From QQWI01 sp964522015 (GTDB taxonomy: Bacteria > Bacillota > Clostridia > Peptostreptococcales > Acidaminobacteraceae), in contig CAZFST010000002.1 in the NCBI GenBank assembly GCA_964522015.1, positions 199,452 through 263,451 on the forward strand: 64,000 nucleotides of DNA, in the 5' to 3' direction. Made by a program: the position numbers and the translations under genes. The notes under the pieces were generated by a model, which was not told the origin of the DNA, made no database searches, and saw only the letters and a list, made by a program, of their open reading frames with translations. This document shows positions 52,473-60,915 of this stretch, in pieces; position 1 is the first letter of the stretch, and every line of letters starts with the position of its first letter.

Positions 52473-53786
52473 TTACTCACTCACAGCCAGCACTCGGGCC
52501 CCTGGTTTGACATTCAGACCAAAGTTGGAAATGATCATGGGCAATTTACCGCTGTTGACCGTTTCATCAAAGGGTTCTATCGATAAAACTGTATCGCCAA
52601 CGGCTAAAATGCGCACTTCCAATTCCTCAACAATGAACTCATTACCTAAGACACCCTCTTTGACCCTTACGGCATAGGCTGTTCCAAAAGTGTTTGGCAT
52701 ATAATTACCATCCGCTGTTAACACACAGTGCTTTGGAATCGTCATCTTAACTGCTTCTGAATCCTGGCTAATGACACCTTCCCATTTTTGATATAGCAGG
52801 GGTTGACCAGTTCCATTTTTTACGCTGCATAGCATTCTGACCATCCCATTTTCACTTATAAAGCTTTTTTTATTAACAATAACTTCCATACCACCGGACA
52901 TACCCATTGCATCCCCTAAGGTTGGTGATTTGAAGGTATATTCTCGGTTAACAGAGAAATAGGACAAATCGTTTTCGTTGACCAAAAGCTCTAAATCTAA
53001 GTCTTTGTAGTCTCTGCCAATTCCCATTTTAGCAAAGGGCATGCCAGCTAGAACTTCTCCGGGAAGCCCTGGGGCTTCAATCATAATACCATCAGCGGTG
53101 GCCACAATAATCCCTTGTGAATCGGGGCTTACATATCGCTTAGCCACTGCTAAGCGGGCCTTCTCATTGGCACTAAGACTCGCAAGCTTTCGGGTTTTTG
53201 TCTGAGCCAGTTGTGCACTTGTCAGCTGGTAGGCTTTTACCTGCGACCCCAGTCGATCAAGGGCCATCTGCTGTTTTGCAATTGCATCCTTTGCCCCCTC
53301 TAATTCCATAGCGGTTGCAACTTGGGCCTTGTAAAGTGCTTCTACCCGGGCATATTCTTTTTGTGCTGCTAAAAGCCCCGCTTCAGCCCCTTTAATATCC
53401 ACATCTAATGTTTTCTCTTGTAAATTAGCAGAGGCAATACTGGCATCTAGGGCCGCTAGGGACTCCTTGAGAGCTACCTCCTCAGGATTACTTTGCGCTA
53501 AAGCATAGTCCGTATTCACCTTGAACAGTGGCGTACCCTTTAAAACATATTCCCCAGCTTGAATGTAAATTTCTTCGATTATCCCATCTTTGGCTAAACT
53601 CAGCACCTGTTCTTGCCTTGGGACCAACCGGCCATTGGCGGGAACGCTGGTTGTATAAGTCGTATTCAACCGTGGGCTGATATAAAAAACCTTGGGTAAA
53701 AAATGATTGATAATGGATTGATTAAATATAAACGCTAAAACCACCATGGCGGTTAGTCCAAAAATACCCCATTTAAGTTGCTTCAT
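52473..53786 (-). CDS. HlyD/MacA-like membrane fusion (adaptor) protein
   Basis: 437 residues. A single N-terminal membrane helix (WGIFGLTAMVVLAFIFNQSII) is followed by a lipoyl/beta half-motif (PANGRLVPRQEQVLSLAKDGIIEEIYIQAGEYVLKGTPLF, in pieces). A long alpha-helical hairpin rich in Ala, Leu, Glu and Gln spans about 105-215. The second lipoyl half and beta-barrel follow (ATADGIMIEAPGLPGEVLAGMPFAKMG). Such adaptors serve export systems. Here the gene sits downstream of MalF/MalG-like permeases and upstream of a MacB-like protein, an unusual arrangement. Confidence 0.88.
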   Translation of the reverse strand: MKQLKWGIFGLTAMVVLAFIFNQSIINHFLPKVFYISPRLNTTYTTSVPANGRLVPRQEQVLSLAKDGIIEEIYIQAGEYVLKGTPLFKVNTDYALAQSNPEEVALKESLAALDASIASANLQEKTLDVDIKGAEAGLLAAQKEYARVEALYKAQVATAMELEGAKDAIAKQQMALDRLGSQVKAYQLTSAQLAQTKTRKLASLSANEKARLAVAKRYVSPDSQGIIVATADGIMIEAPGLPGEVLAGMPFAKMGIGRDYKDLDLELLVNENDLSYFSVNREYTFKSPTLGDAMGMSGGMEVIVNKKSFISENGMVRMLCSVKNGTGQPLLYQKWEGVISQDSEAVKMTIPKHCVLTADGNYMPNTFGTAYAVRVKEGVLGNEFIVEELEVRILAVGDTVLSIEPFDETVNSGKLPMIISNFGLNVKPGARVLAVSE

Positions 53787-53794
53787 CTATGGCC

Positions 53795-54619
53795 TCAATC
53801 GCCAATGCCTTCTTTTAAGTAGCGCTCACATTTGATAAAAATATAGATCGCAGGCAGAATGTAAAAGATTGCGCCTGCATAAAAGACAGAGGCATCTTGG
53901 TAGTAAATGCTTTCTAGAAAGACTGAAAGTGGCTGTTTAGCTGGTGTGTTCAAATAGAGCACTGCTTGCTCAATCAAGTTCCAGTAGTCCACAAATAGTA
54001 AAAACAGCATACTGAAAAGGGCTGGCTTCACATTGGGTAGCACCACATGCCAAAAGACATACCACTCGCTAGCCCCTTCAACCCGGGCCGCTTCAATCAT
54101 TTCGTCGGGCAAATTCCGAATAAATTGGGTCATGAGATAGACCCCAAACACCGAAAATGCCCCCGGTAGAATAATGGCCCAGTGGGTGTCCAAAATCTGA
54201 ATGCGAAGCAGCTTCTGAATCTTATCAAACATCAGCATATTGGGAACGAAAGTCACCTGAAAAGGCATGAGCAGCATCAGCACATACACTGAAAACAGGA
54301 TGTTCTGGCCCTTAAAGCTAAATTTTGCAAAGCCATAGGCCGCAAGTGTTGCAAGGGTCCCCTGAAACAATAGGACTGAGCCCGTGATCAGCACTGAGTT
54401 CATAAAGAATTTGCCATAGGGTGCCTTAAAAATAATTAGGGAAACATATTGGCCCAGTGATGGTAGGGTTGGCAGCCACTGCAGTCCGCCCTTTTCAATC
54501 TGGGCGGCGTCCATCAAGCTTCCTAAAACCGTGTGGATCACCGGGAGTAAAAACAAGAGCGCTAAGCCTCTAAACAACCAAAGTCCCATCTCAGTACCAA
54601 AGCTCTTTTGAGTTTTCAA
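53795..54619 (-). CDS. CUT1-like ABC permease (MalG family)
   Basis: 274 residues with six predicted helices. The EAA loop is EMIEAARVEGASEWYVFWHVVLPNVKP (read in pieces), and the LMPFQVTFVPNMLMF block is typical of MalG-type permeases. It would pair with the MalF-type protein whose gene overlaps it by four bases. No ATPase is encoded alongside. Confidence 0.92.
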   Translation of the reverse strand: MKTQKSFGTEMGLWLFRGLALLFLLPVIHTVLGSLMDAAQIEKGGLQWLPTLPSLGQYVSLIIFKAPYGKFFMNSVLITGSVLLFQGTLATLAAYGFAKFSFKGQNILFSVYVLMLLMPFQVTFVPNMLMFDKIQKLLRIQILDTHWAIILPGAFSVFGVYLMTQFIRNLPDEMIEAARVEGASEWYVFWHVVLPNVKPALFSMLFLLFVDYWNLIEQAVLYLNTPAKQPLSVFLESIYYQDASVFYAGAIFYILPAIYIFIKCERYLKEGIGD

Positions 54620-55521
54620 GAAGGGACCTCCCCTGATTGAATGCGGCTATTTTTGTCTTGACTCAATCGTCTAACCACAAGCGTCATATGCACTGCGCCA
54701 ATTACAAGCAGTACCACGGCCAAAAATAGATTAGATGCCGCAGCCAGTTCCGCAACATCAAATTTCACGGCCTTGTTATTCATATAATTTTGCAGCATGT
54801 AGATCTTCAGGTTGGGGTAACTGCCTTGCAATAAGTAAATGTCTTTAAATACCTTGTAGCTATTGAGCACCGACACCACAAAGGCAAAGGCGGCCGTAGG
54901 CACTAGTTCCGGAGCGGTGATATACCCTAAAATCTGCCATCTTGAAGCACCATCAATCCGTGTATTCTCATAAAGGGAAGGCGCAATTTGACCAAGCCCC
55001 GACATAAAGATCAAAATGCCATAGCCTGTATTTTTCCATAAAAAGATGATTAATACCCCAACCATGGCCCACTGAGAATCCATCAGATTCCCATACCCAG
55101 CCCCAAAGATGCCCCTAAAAAAGCCAATCACCGATGCAGATGGCAGACAAATCGGTACCACAAAGGCCAGCACCAACCAATGGCTCGCCTTTAGTTCCCA
55201 CAGCCAATAGCTCATCAAAAATGCCAAGACCATCACCAGGGGCAGTGCCAAGGCCATAAAAATCAGGTTGTTTTGATAAGCCATCTGGAAGGCATCATTT
55301 TGGATGACTGCTACATAGTGTTTCAAGGTTAGGCCTCTAAAATGGAGTGGACTCTTTTGCAAGGACAGCCAGAGACTTAAACCAAATGGCAGGAGGTATA
55401 CCAGAGAAAGGCCAAAAAAATGGGGGGCTAAAAAAACTAGCCCCTTATTGATTCTTACCGAAGGCAAGTGGGATGCACCCTGCTTTTTAGGTAATTTTTT
55501 AAATGTTCTTTTAAACGTCAT
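54616..55521 (-). CDS. CUT1-like ABC permease (MalF family)
   Basis: 301 residues. A basic N-terminus precedes six predicted helices (HFFGLSLVYLLPFGLSLWLSL first). The EAA loop is LYENTRIDGASRWQILGYITAPEL, with Glu/Asn instead of the usual Glu-Ala-Ala at its start, which may weaken or alter ATPase docking. It lies 10 bases downstream of the solute-binding lipoprotein gene. Confidence 0.92.
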   Translation of the reverse strand: MTFKRTFKKLPKKQGASHLPSVRINKGLVFLAPHFFGLSLVYLLPFGLSLWLSLQKSPLHFRGLTLKHYVAVIQNDAFQMAYQNNLIFMALALPLVMVLAFLMSYWLWELKASHWLVLAFVVPICLPSASVIGFFRGIFGAGYGNLMDSQWAMVGVLIIFLWKNTGYGILIFMSGLGQIAPSLYENTRIDGASRWQILGYITAPELVPTAAFAFVVSVLNSYKVFKDIYLLQGSYPNLKIYMLQNYMNNKAVKFDVAELAAASNLFLAVVLLVIGAVHMTLVVRRLSQDKNSRIQSGEVPS

Positions 55522-55531
55522 GGTCTGATTC

Positions 55532-56911
55532 CTATTCGTTGAGCATTAGATTCAAGTCTTCTTCCAGTTGCTTCATCTGCTCTAGAAAATATGCGTCGTC
55601 AGTGTGGACGCCATAGACATACTCAGCTACCCATTTGCTAAACTGTTGGCTGAACTTCTCTGATGCCGATGAATACGCCATTGTACGCAGGGCGTCGGGT
55701 GTATCGAGGGCCTTTATCAAGGACTCTTTAAGTATCAGCATGCCCTCTGGAATGGGCTTACCATTTGCTAAAACCTCTTCTTTACGAGCTTGCTCCAACT
55801 GCATTTGGTTGACTGACTTTAAAACAGAGCCATTCATGGCGCCTGTATCGCTGGCTAGTGTAGGCATCTTCGATTGAAATTCAGGGGTTAATAAGTAATT
55901 GGCAAACGCTTTAGCCCCCTCTATGGCATCCGAGTCATTGTCCACGATTGACAAGCCTATCGCTCTAAAGTCTATGGCATCCTCTACTATGACTGGCGTT
56001 TCATACTTTGTGCTATGTTGACCAAGGCTGATTGAATTCATTGCATTAACACTATTAGCCGTGTTTAACTTCAAAATCCTTGAATTTGAATTTGAGGCAT
56101 ATTCACTAAATTCATCTTTTAAAACTGCTTTATCTTGAAGTGTCAGATACTTTACGCCCTCTTCTGCCGTCAATGTCTTTTTATTCGGCATTACTTTTGC
56201 AAATTCAGCAGCTTCCTTAATAGATTGGAGTGTTTGATTCTTATCTATGGTTACTTTCTGCACTGTCACCGACAGTAGATTTGTTGAAAATAGACCTTCG
56301 TAACCCATCAAATCCACCAAATTGAAAGGCACCTCAGACTCTTTTGCCCACTTCAGCATGGCAGTTTTTAGCATCTCATTTTTAACAATACAACTGGTGT
56401 AGCAAGGCAGGTACACATCGCCTACTGCGTTATTCACTGGTGATGCAATTGCTAAATTAGCCACCGCCACTACATTTTCTGTGATCAGACCCTTTAAAAC
56501 ATCATCTGAATTTTCAAGGTACTGATCAACTGGCAGCAAGGAGTCAGCTAAACCCTCTATCTGCAACACTTCATCAGCATAGGAGGTGCTAAACATAAGG
56601 ATCTCTGGCCCATCATCTTGAAGCATCAGGGCATTACGCTTGGTGAAGAAAGCCTCCTGTGTCGGTGCATCAATCACGATGATATTCACATTAATGCCTT
56701 CCTTTGATGTAAATGCCAACGCCGCGTCTCTGATCATATTTTGTCCTGATATGTTGGGAAAACGAGAACTACTGCTGTTCCACATCACAACATCCACTTT
56801 TGTGTCTTTACTGACTAGGGCTTTAGCAGTACAACCCATCAGACTTGTTGCCATTGTTGTTATTAAACACCCTGTGATGATTACTTTCATTACTTTCTTC
56901 ATTTTTTTCAT
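55532..56911 (-). CDS. Solute-binding lipoprotein (CUT1-like)
   Basis: 459 residues. The lipobox is MATSLMGC (lipidated Cys about residue 27). It has binding-protein-like features (VDVVMWNSSSSRFP, NINVIVIDAPTQEAFFTKRNALML, AIEGAKAFANYLLTPEFQSKMP), but the match to sugar-binding proteins is distant and the protein is rich in polar loops. It heads an operon with two permeases, an adaptor and a MacB-like protein. Its leader (L3) is shared with the two small membrane paralogues 6-7 kb away. A peptide or lipid-linked ligand is as likely as a sugar (inference). Ribosome binding site GGGGGTCAAC. Confidence 0.85.
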   Translation of the reverse strand: MKKMKKVMKVIITGCLITTMATSLMGCTAKALVSKDTKVDVVMWNSSSSRFPNISGQNMIRDAALAFTSKEGINVNIIVIDAPTQEAFFTKRNALMLQDDGPEILMFSTSYADEVLQIEGLADSLLPVDQYLENSDDVLKGLITENVVAVANLAIASPVNNAVGDVYLPCYTSCIVKNEMLKTAMLKWAKESEVPFNLVDLMGYEGLFSTNLLSVTVQKVTIDKNQTLQSIKEAAEFAKVMPNKKTLTAEEGVKYLTLQDKAVLKDEFSEYASNSNSRILKLNTANSVNAMNSISLGQHSTKYETPVIVEDAIDFRAIGLSIVDNDSDAIEGAKAFANYLLTPEFQSKMPTLASDTGAMNGSVLKSVNQMQLEQARKEEVLANGKPIPEGMLILKESLIKALDTPDALRTMAYSSASEKFSQQFSKWVAEYVYGVHTDDAYFLEQMKQLEEDLNLMLNE

Positions 56912-57056
56912 GTTGACCCCCGTTTGTGTTTAGCCAGCGTCTGTGTTTTACATTTTTGATTTTATCGCGGCTCGTTTAAATGATAACAGAATTAATCGCA
57001 CTACAACCTTTTCTTGCATGAAAGTGTCGTTTTTTGACATGGAAATGCATTTGGAT
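56912..57056 (-). promoter_or_regulatory. Conserved leader copy L3
   Basis: Carries AACGACACTTTC (57031-57020), AACGAGCCGCGA (56976-56965) and ACAAACGGGGGTCAAC before the start codon, in the same order as copy L2. A weak CTGTTA-17-GATAAA promoter overlaps the CGAGCC block. Of the 418-base gap to 57329, the rest holds a 43-codon ORF and its promoter. Confidence 0.7.
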
Positions 57057-57113
57057 AACTGCGCCGTTCACATCTATTATTTATATGCTTTTGCCTGCTC
57101 CCTTAACTCATGA

Positions 57114-57245
57114 TCACTGACCATCAAATATAACATTTTGATCATATGGAAATCGATTCCGATAACATGATTTCAATACCTTCGATGTGGTAATTATGCC
57201 ATTATGCATAATCATCTCATGAAAAATTTTAGAATTGATATTCAT
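57114..57245 (-). CDS. 43-residue ORF, possible HTH remnant
   Basis: AAAGGAG lies eight bases before ATG and a good promoter lies upstream, so it may be expressed. The sequence (MIMHNGIITTSKVLKSCYRN in its middle) resembles the N-terminal winged-HTH opening 'NGIITTK.L' of AbiEi-type regulators. The protein stops before the rest of such a domain, so it is either a truncated regulator gene or a small peptide gene. It lies between the ABC exporter and the solute-binding operon. Confidence 0.45.
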   Translation of the reverse strand: MNINSKIFHEMIMHNGIITTSKVLKSCYRNRFPYDQNVIFDGQ

Positions 57246-57279
57246 AAACTTGTCTCCTTTTGTAAACTATCATATCGAT

Positions 57280-57308
57280 ATTATGTTCAGCTTCTATATG
57301 ATAGTCAA
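57280..57308 (-). promoter_or_regulatory. Promoter with flanking palindrome for the 43-residue ORF
   Basis: TTGACT (57308-57303) and CATAAT (57285-57280), 17-base spacer. A 10-bp perfect inverted repeat ACTATCATAT (57266-57275) / ATATGATAGT (57296-57305) brackets the -10 region, as an operator might. Confidence 0.55.
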
Positions 57309-57329
57309 CTCAGAGTTGAAATTTAAAAC

Positions 57330-59180
57330 CTATAAAACAGCCACAAATTCCCCAATACTCTGGCTTTGGTGTCCACTTGCATCAACTTCTGGCATCTGCG
57401 CTTCCCCCAACACCACCACTCTAGGATTGATGAGTTTAAGGTTTTCCATACGGTGTGTCACAAACACGCACAGTTTGTCTTCATTTTGACCAGCCATTAG
57501 CTCGAAAATTTGTCTCTCCGCTAAGGGGTCTAAAGAAGCGGTTGGTTCATCTAGCACATACACATCGGCATCTCTCAAAAAAGCACGTCCCAGGGCAATC
57601 CGCTGCCACTGTCCTTTTGACAGTTCTTCGCCACCAAACCAATGGCCCATCTGTGTCTCTAGACCCAATAGGTAGTTCTCTATTTTTGATCGCAAATGAA
57701 TTTTTTCCAGTACATCATTAAGACGGCTATCGTTTTTTAGGTAGCTTAGCTCGCCAAAGGCTATATTTTCTCTGAGGGTCATTTCGTAGCGATTAAAATC
57801 CTGAAAGATAATGCCCATCTTTCTACGTAACAGGGTTTTGTTTAATCGCCTAAGCTCAACCCCATCAAAGAGAATCTCACCCTCGTAATCACTATATAAA
57901 CCACAGAGTAATTTAATAAAAGTCGTCTTCCCTGCGCCATTTTCGCCTAATATCGCTACCTTTTCACCTGAAGACAAAGATAAATTAAAATCTTTTAGGG
58001 TATATGCCTCGTTTCCTGGATAACGGTAGCTCACTTGCTTAAATTCAATATGGGAAATGCGCTCAATAGCCACCCCACTTTGAATAGGCGTTTCTAAATC
58101 CATTAGCTTAAAATACTGTTCCACATATAAGGCGTCATTATAAAGGGCTGCCAGTATCCGTAGAAATGACCCCACACTGGATTGGATTGTACTAAGACTG
58201 TCCACACAGGCCACTGCACTGCCAATCAGTAGTTGCCCCATTGCCGTCAGTATCATAATGTGCCCAATTACTACTATACTAAGCACTTCTTCCAGGAGAT
58301 TAAGACCCAAGTCCCACCCTGATTTCAATCGGAACATATGTAAATCTTGTCCTTGAATCTTGAGTTTGATGGTTGAATAAATCCCTTTTAAATAGGCACC
58401 GGTTTCGTAGACCTTAATTTCTTTACAGGCAATATCGTTGGTCAATAGGTAACTAATATAACCGGTCTTTCGCACATCGCCCATACGGGCCATGCGCATT
58501 TTGTAGTTTTTATAGCCAATTTGCGTTTGAACATAAGTGGATAGCAGTGGTGAAATAAAGATAAAGATAAAAATAAAGACGTTGAGCTTCACCATTAAAG
58601 CGGTCATCAGTATGGATACAGAAATCACAGCCGTCATCTGATTAATTAAACTCAGCACATTGCCATAGGTTGCCATTACTTTCTGGCGCCCCTCCCCATC
58701 TGCACGGGCAATGGTATCGTAAATCTCACTATTTTCAAAATCCTGGAGCTCCAGTGCAACGCATTTTTCAAGAACGTCCATGCCCACAGCGTAGTCCAGC
58801 ACCAAATTTTGTTTGTTTTGCAAGTAACCATAAGCCGTCTTGATCACAAATATCAGCATCTGAATACCCGCATAAATACACAACACCACTAAAGGGGTTT
58901 TCACAACAAAAAGGGCACGCCATACCAATTGGTACGACAGCGCCCCCTGATGCCCCACTTGCGTATAAGTCACCGCCAATTGAGACATGGTATTAACAAG
59001 CAATTGAATCGCCCAGATAGAAAGTGCCGGTGTGAAACCCATCAAAACCGACAAAAGAAGATTGCCAAAACACAGCAGCGGTACCTTTTTAAAGACATAA
59101 ACAAGGGCCCTGCCACCGTGTGTCATGGTGTGAAAAAACCCCTTATGCCCCATAAACATCACGATAAACCGACTCCACAT
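57330..59180 (-). CDS. ABC exporter half-transporter (membrane domain fused to ATPase)
   Basis: 616 residues. Five to six helices lie in the first 330 residues, followed by an ATPase with Walker A GENGAGKTTF, Q-loop IIFQDFNRYEMTLRENIAFG, signature LSKGQWQR (LSGGQ variant), Walker B VYVLDEPTASLD and switch VFVTHR. No N-terminal C39 peptidase is present, so any leader would be cut elsewhere. Homologues export lantibiotic-like peptides or drugs. The start overlaps the preceding ATPase gene by 38 bases; AAGGAT supports the ATG ending at 59180. Membership of the peptide cluster is from gene order. Confidence 0.88.
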   Translation of the reverse strand: MWSRFIVMFMGHKGFFHTMTHGGRALVYVFKKVPLLCFGNLLLSVLMGFTPALSIWAIQLLVNTMSQLAVTYTQVGHQGALSYQLVWRALFVVKTPLVVLCIYAGIQMLIFVIKTAYGYLQNKQNLVLDYAVGMDVLEKCVALELQDFENSEIYDTIARADGEGRQKVMATYGNVLSLINQMTAVISVSILMTALMVKLNVFIFIFIFISPLLSTYVQTQIGYKNYKMRMARMGDVRKTGYISYLLTNDIACKEIKVYETGAYLKGIYSTIKLKIQGQDLHMFRLKSGWDLGLNLLEEVLSIVVIGHIMILTAMGQLLIGSAVACVDSLSTIQSSVGSFLRILAALYNDALYVEQYFKLMDLETPIQSGVAIERISHIEFKQVSYRYPGNEAYTLKDFNLSLSSGEKVAILGENGAGKTTFIKLLCGLYSDYEGEILFDGVELRRLNKTLLRRKMGIIFQDFNRYEMTLRENIAFGELSYLKNDSRLNDVLEKIHLRSKIENYLLGLETQMGHWFGGEELSKGQWQRIALGRAFLRDADVYVLDEPTASLDPLAERQIFELMAGQNEDKLCVFVTHRMENLKLINPRVVVLGEAQMPEVDASGHQSQSIGEFVAVL

Positions 59181-60078
59181 CAATGCTATCCTTATAAAGG
59201 TCTAACACATCAATACGGTTCCCAGAAAGGACCCCTAAAAGGCTATTGAGCATTCCGGCATCTTCTAGTTCCACACGAACAGAATCCTTGCCAATCGCTT
59301 GCAAACGTTCTGGAGCAACAATCCCAGCAAGTACTACCAGTGCCTGAGCCTGATCCACAACCTGAATCATATAACTATACTTTTCACCAAGGGCCTTAGG
59401 TGTTTCAATCAATTGGCCCTTATTGATACAAATAATACGGTCAGCTAACTTTTCTACTTCTCCAAGTTGGTGGGATGAAAACAGAATTGAAATGTCTTCC
59501 TGGGCTATCAAGTTTTGTAGGGTGTGACGGAGGTGGATGATCCCCGTTGGGTCAAGGCCATTGGTGGGCTCATCCAAAATCAAGAACTTGGGCTTTGTCA
59601 TAATGGCAATACCAAGCCCAAGGCGCTGCTTCATGCCCATAGAATAGCCAGACACCTTGCGGTCCAAGGCCTTGCCAATCTCCGTGAAGTCCACAATCTC
59701 CTGCACTCGCGCCTTGGAAATCTTTCTCAGCTTTGCAATGAGCATAATATTCTCTCGCCCACTCATATCAAGAAAGAGGCCCGGTGCTTCAATCAAGGCC
59801 GCTTGATGGGAAAGTGCTTGCTCTCGCTGCCTAAACAAATCAAATCCGTTAATTTTAATGCTACCACTATCGGGAAAGATCAAGTTACACAAACACTTCA
59901 TGGTAGTTGATTTACCTGCACCGTTTGGCCCAATAAAACCTACTATTTCGTTTGGCATCACGTTAAATGAGATGTCCTTTAGCACTTGGTGCTTGCCGTA
60001 AGATTTGTTGAGACCTTGGACTTCTACTACATATTCAGGGGTAGCACCCTTATTTTCTACATTTGTTTTTATTGCCAT
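59143..60078 (-). CDS. ABC-2 type ATPase (BcrA/LanF-like)
   Basis: 311 residues. Walker A is GPNGAGKSTTMKCLC, the Q-loop region ALIEAPGLFLDMSGRENI, signature YSMGMKQRLGLGIAIM, Walker B FLILDEPTNGLDPTG and switch LFSSHQLGEVE. The C-terminal regulatory part (VESVYRDVYG) matches bacitracin/lantibiotic-immunity ATPases. It most likely drives the two ABC-2 permeases encoded upstream, as in LanFEG immunity pumps. AAGGAGA lies before the start. A 59-base gap separates it from the cyclophilin-like gene. Confidence 0.93.
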   Translation of the reverse strand: MAIKTNVENKGATPEYVVEVQGLNKSYGKHQVLKDISFNVMPNEIVGFIGPNGAGKSTTMKCLCNLIFPDSGSIKINGFDLFRQREQALSHQAALIEAPGLFLDMSGRENIMLIAKLRKISKARVQEIVDFTEIGKALDRKVSGYSMGMKQRLGLGIAIMTKPKFLILDEPTNGLDPTGIIHLRHTLQNLIAQEDISILFSSHQLGEVEKLADRIICINKGQLIETPKALGEKYSYMIQVVDQAQALVVLAGIVAPERLQAIGKDSVRVELEDAGMLNSLLGVLSGNRIDVLDLYKDSIDVESVYRDVYGA

Positions 60079-60137
60079 AGGGATTCTCCTTCTTATTTCT
60101 ACTCATAAGTTTTTACTCACTACGCAACACTAGATCT

Positions 60138-60905
60138 TCAGCGCCCCTCAAAAGGCACTATTTCTATCTTTTTGATGACGACGGGATCAATAGGCTTGTC
60201 GCCCGTAACTTCAACGCTATTTATTGTCTTTACCAGATCTAAACCATAAAACACTTGCCCAAAGATCGTATAATCCATATCCGATCTTGGTATGCCGCCC
60301 AGTGCCTTGTAGGTTTTGAGAACTTCTTCACTGAAGATGTCCTCCATCTCTTGCATCATTTCAAAATATTCTGGGTCTATTTCATCTTGACAGATGATAT
60401 AAAAGCAACTCATTATTTGATTTCCTTTATTCTTTGCAATACCGACACAGCCATCATAAAATCTGTAGTCTAAATCTGTTTCAATCGCCACGGCCTCTTC
60501 GTTTGTGGCTTTCTCATAATCAAAATCTGCTGGAGGTTCCACTTGTATCTTTAAATCTTGAACAATGACGTCAAATTTCAATCCCTCGTAATAACCCTTA
60601 CGGGAAAGTGCCATGAAATTAGCCACAGCCTTTGGTGCAACCTTTTCAAAAAGTCTCATCTTTATAATGCCTTTCGAGGTGGTAATCACAGCAATTTCTT
60701 CACCCTTTTTAGGCAGTTGCACTTGTTCTGAAGTCAAGTTTCCAGGGTTAAAATAACCATCCGCATCTATTCTCGGTTTACCGGTGCAGCCAGAGAAACA
60801 CAATAAGCAAAGCAAGAGTATCCCTGTTAAGAGCCGTTTTGTATACCGACTATTCGCTGTGCGTAACATTTTTTTCCTTTTCGTCTTAATTTCTTCATTC
60901 TTCAT
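60138..60905 (-). CDS. Cyclophilin-like lipoprotein, probably catalytically impaired
   Basis: 255 residues. The lipobox is LLCFSGC (Cys40 in this numbering). The cyclophilin fold is clear (ITTSKGIIKMRLFEKVAPKAVANFMALSRKGYYEGLKFD, in pieces; DYTIFGQVFYGLDLVKTI). At the catalytic FHRVI motif it has FDVIV, so the active-site Arg is replaced by Val, and the GFMIQGGD block is DLKIQVEP. It should lie outside the membrane. GGAG six bases before the ATG favours this start; a Met 12 residues later is possible. It lies 10 bases downstream of a permease gene. Confidence 0.85.
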   Translation of the reverse strand: MKNEEIKTKRKKMLRTANSRYTKRLLTGILLLCLLCFSGCTGKPRIDADGYFNPGNLTSEQVQLPKKGEEIAVITTSKGIIKMRLFEKVAPKAVANFMALSRKGYYEGLKFDVIVQDLKIQVEPPADFDYEKATNEEAVAIETDLDYRFYDGCVGIAKNKGNQIMSCFYIICQDEIDPEYFEMMQEMEDIFSEEVLKTYKALGGIPRSDMDYTIFGQVFYGLDLVKTINSVEVTGDKPIDPVVIKKIEIVPFEGR

Positions 60906-60915
60906 ACCTCACTCC

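Noticed and set aside
52472..52480. GTG start for the MacB-like protein at 52480
   Set aside because: It overlaps the adaptor gene's end without a ribosome binding site; the ATG directly after the stop is at least as good. Left as an alternative rather than the primary call.
56946..57038. Short ORF beginning ATG TCA AAA AAC GAC in leader L3 (about 30 codons)
   Set aside because: The matching frame in L2 stops after 10 codons and L1 lacks the ATG. No ribosome binding site precedes it, so conservation is more likely at the DNA or RNA level.
57001..57040. Possible sigma-54 promoter (CGACAC-TTTC-ATGC) in the shared leaders
   Set aside because: The GG of the -24 element is missing in all copies and the -12 GC is not kept with its context in L1. 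No enhancer-binding activator is nearby.
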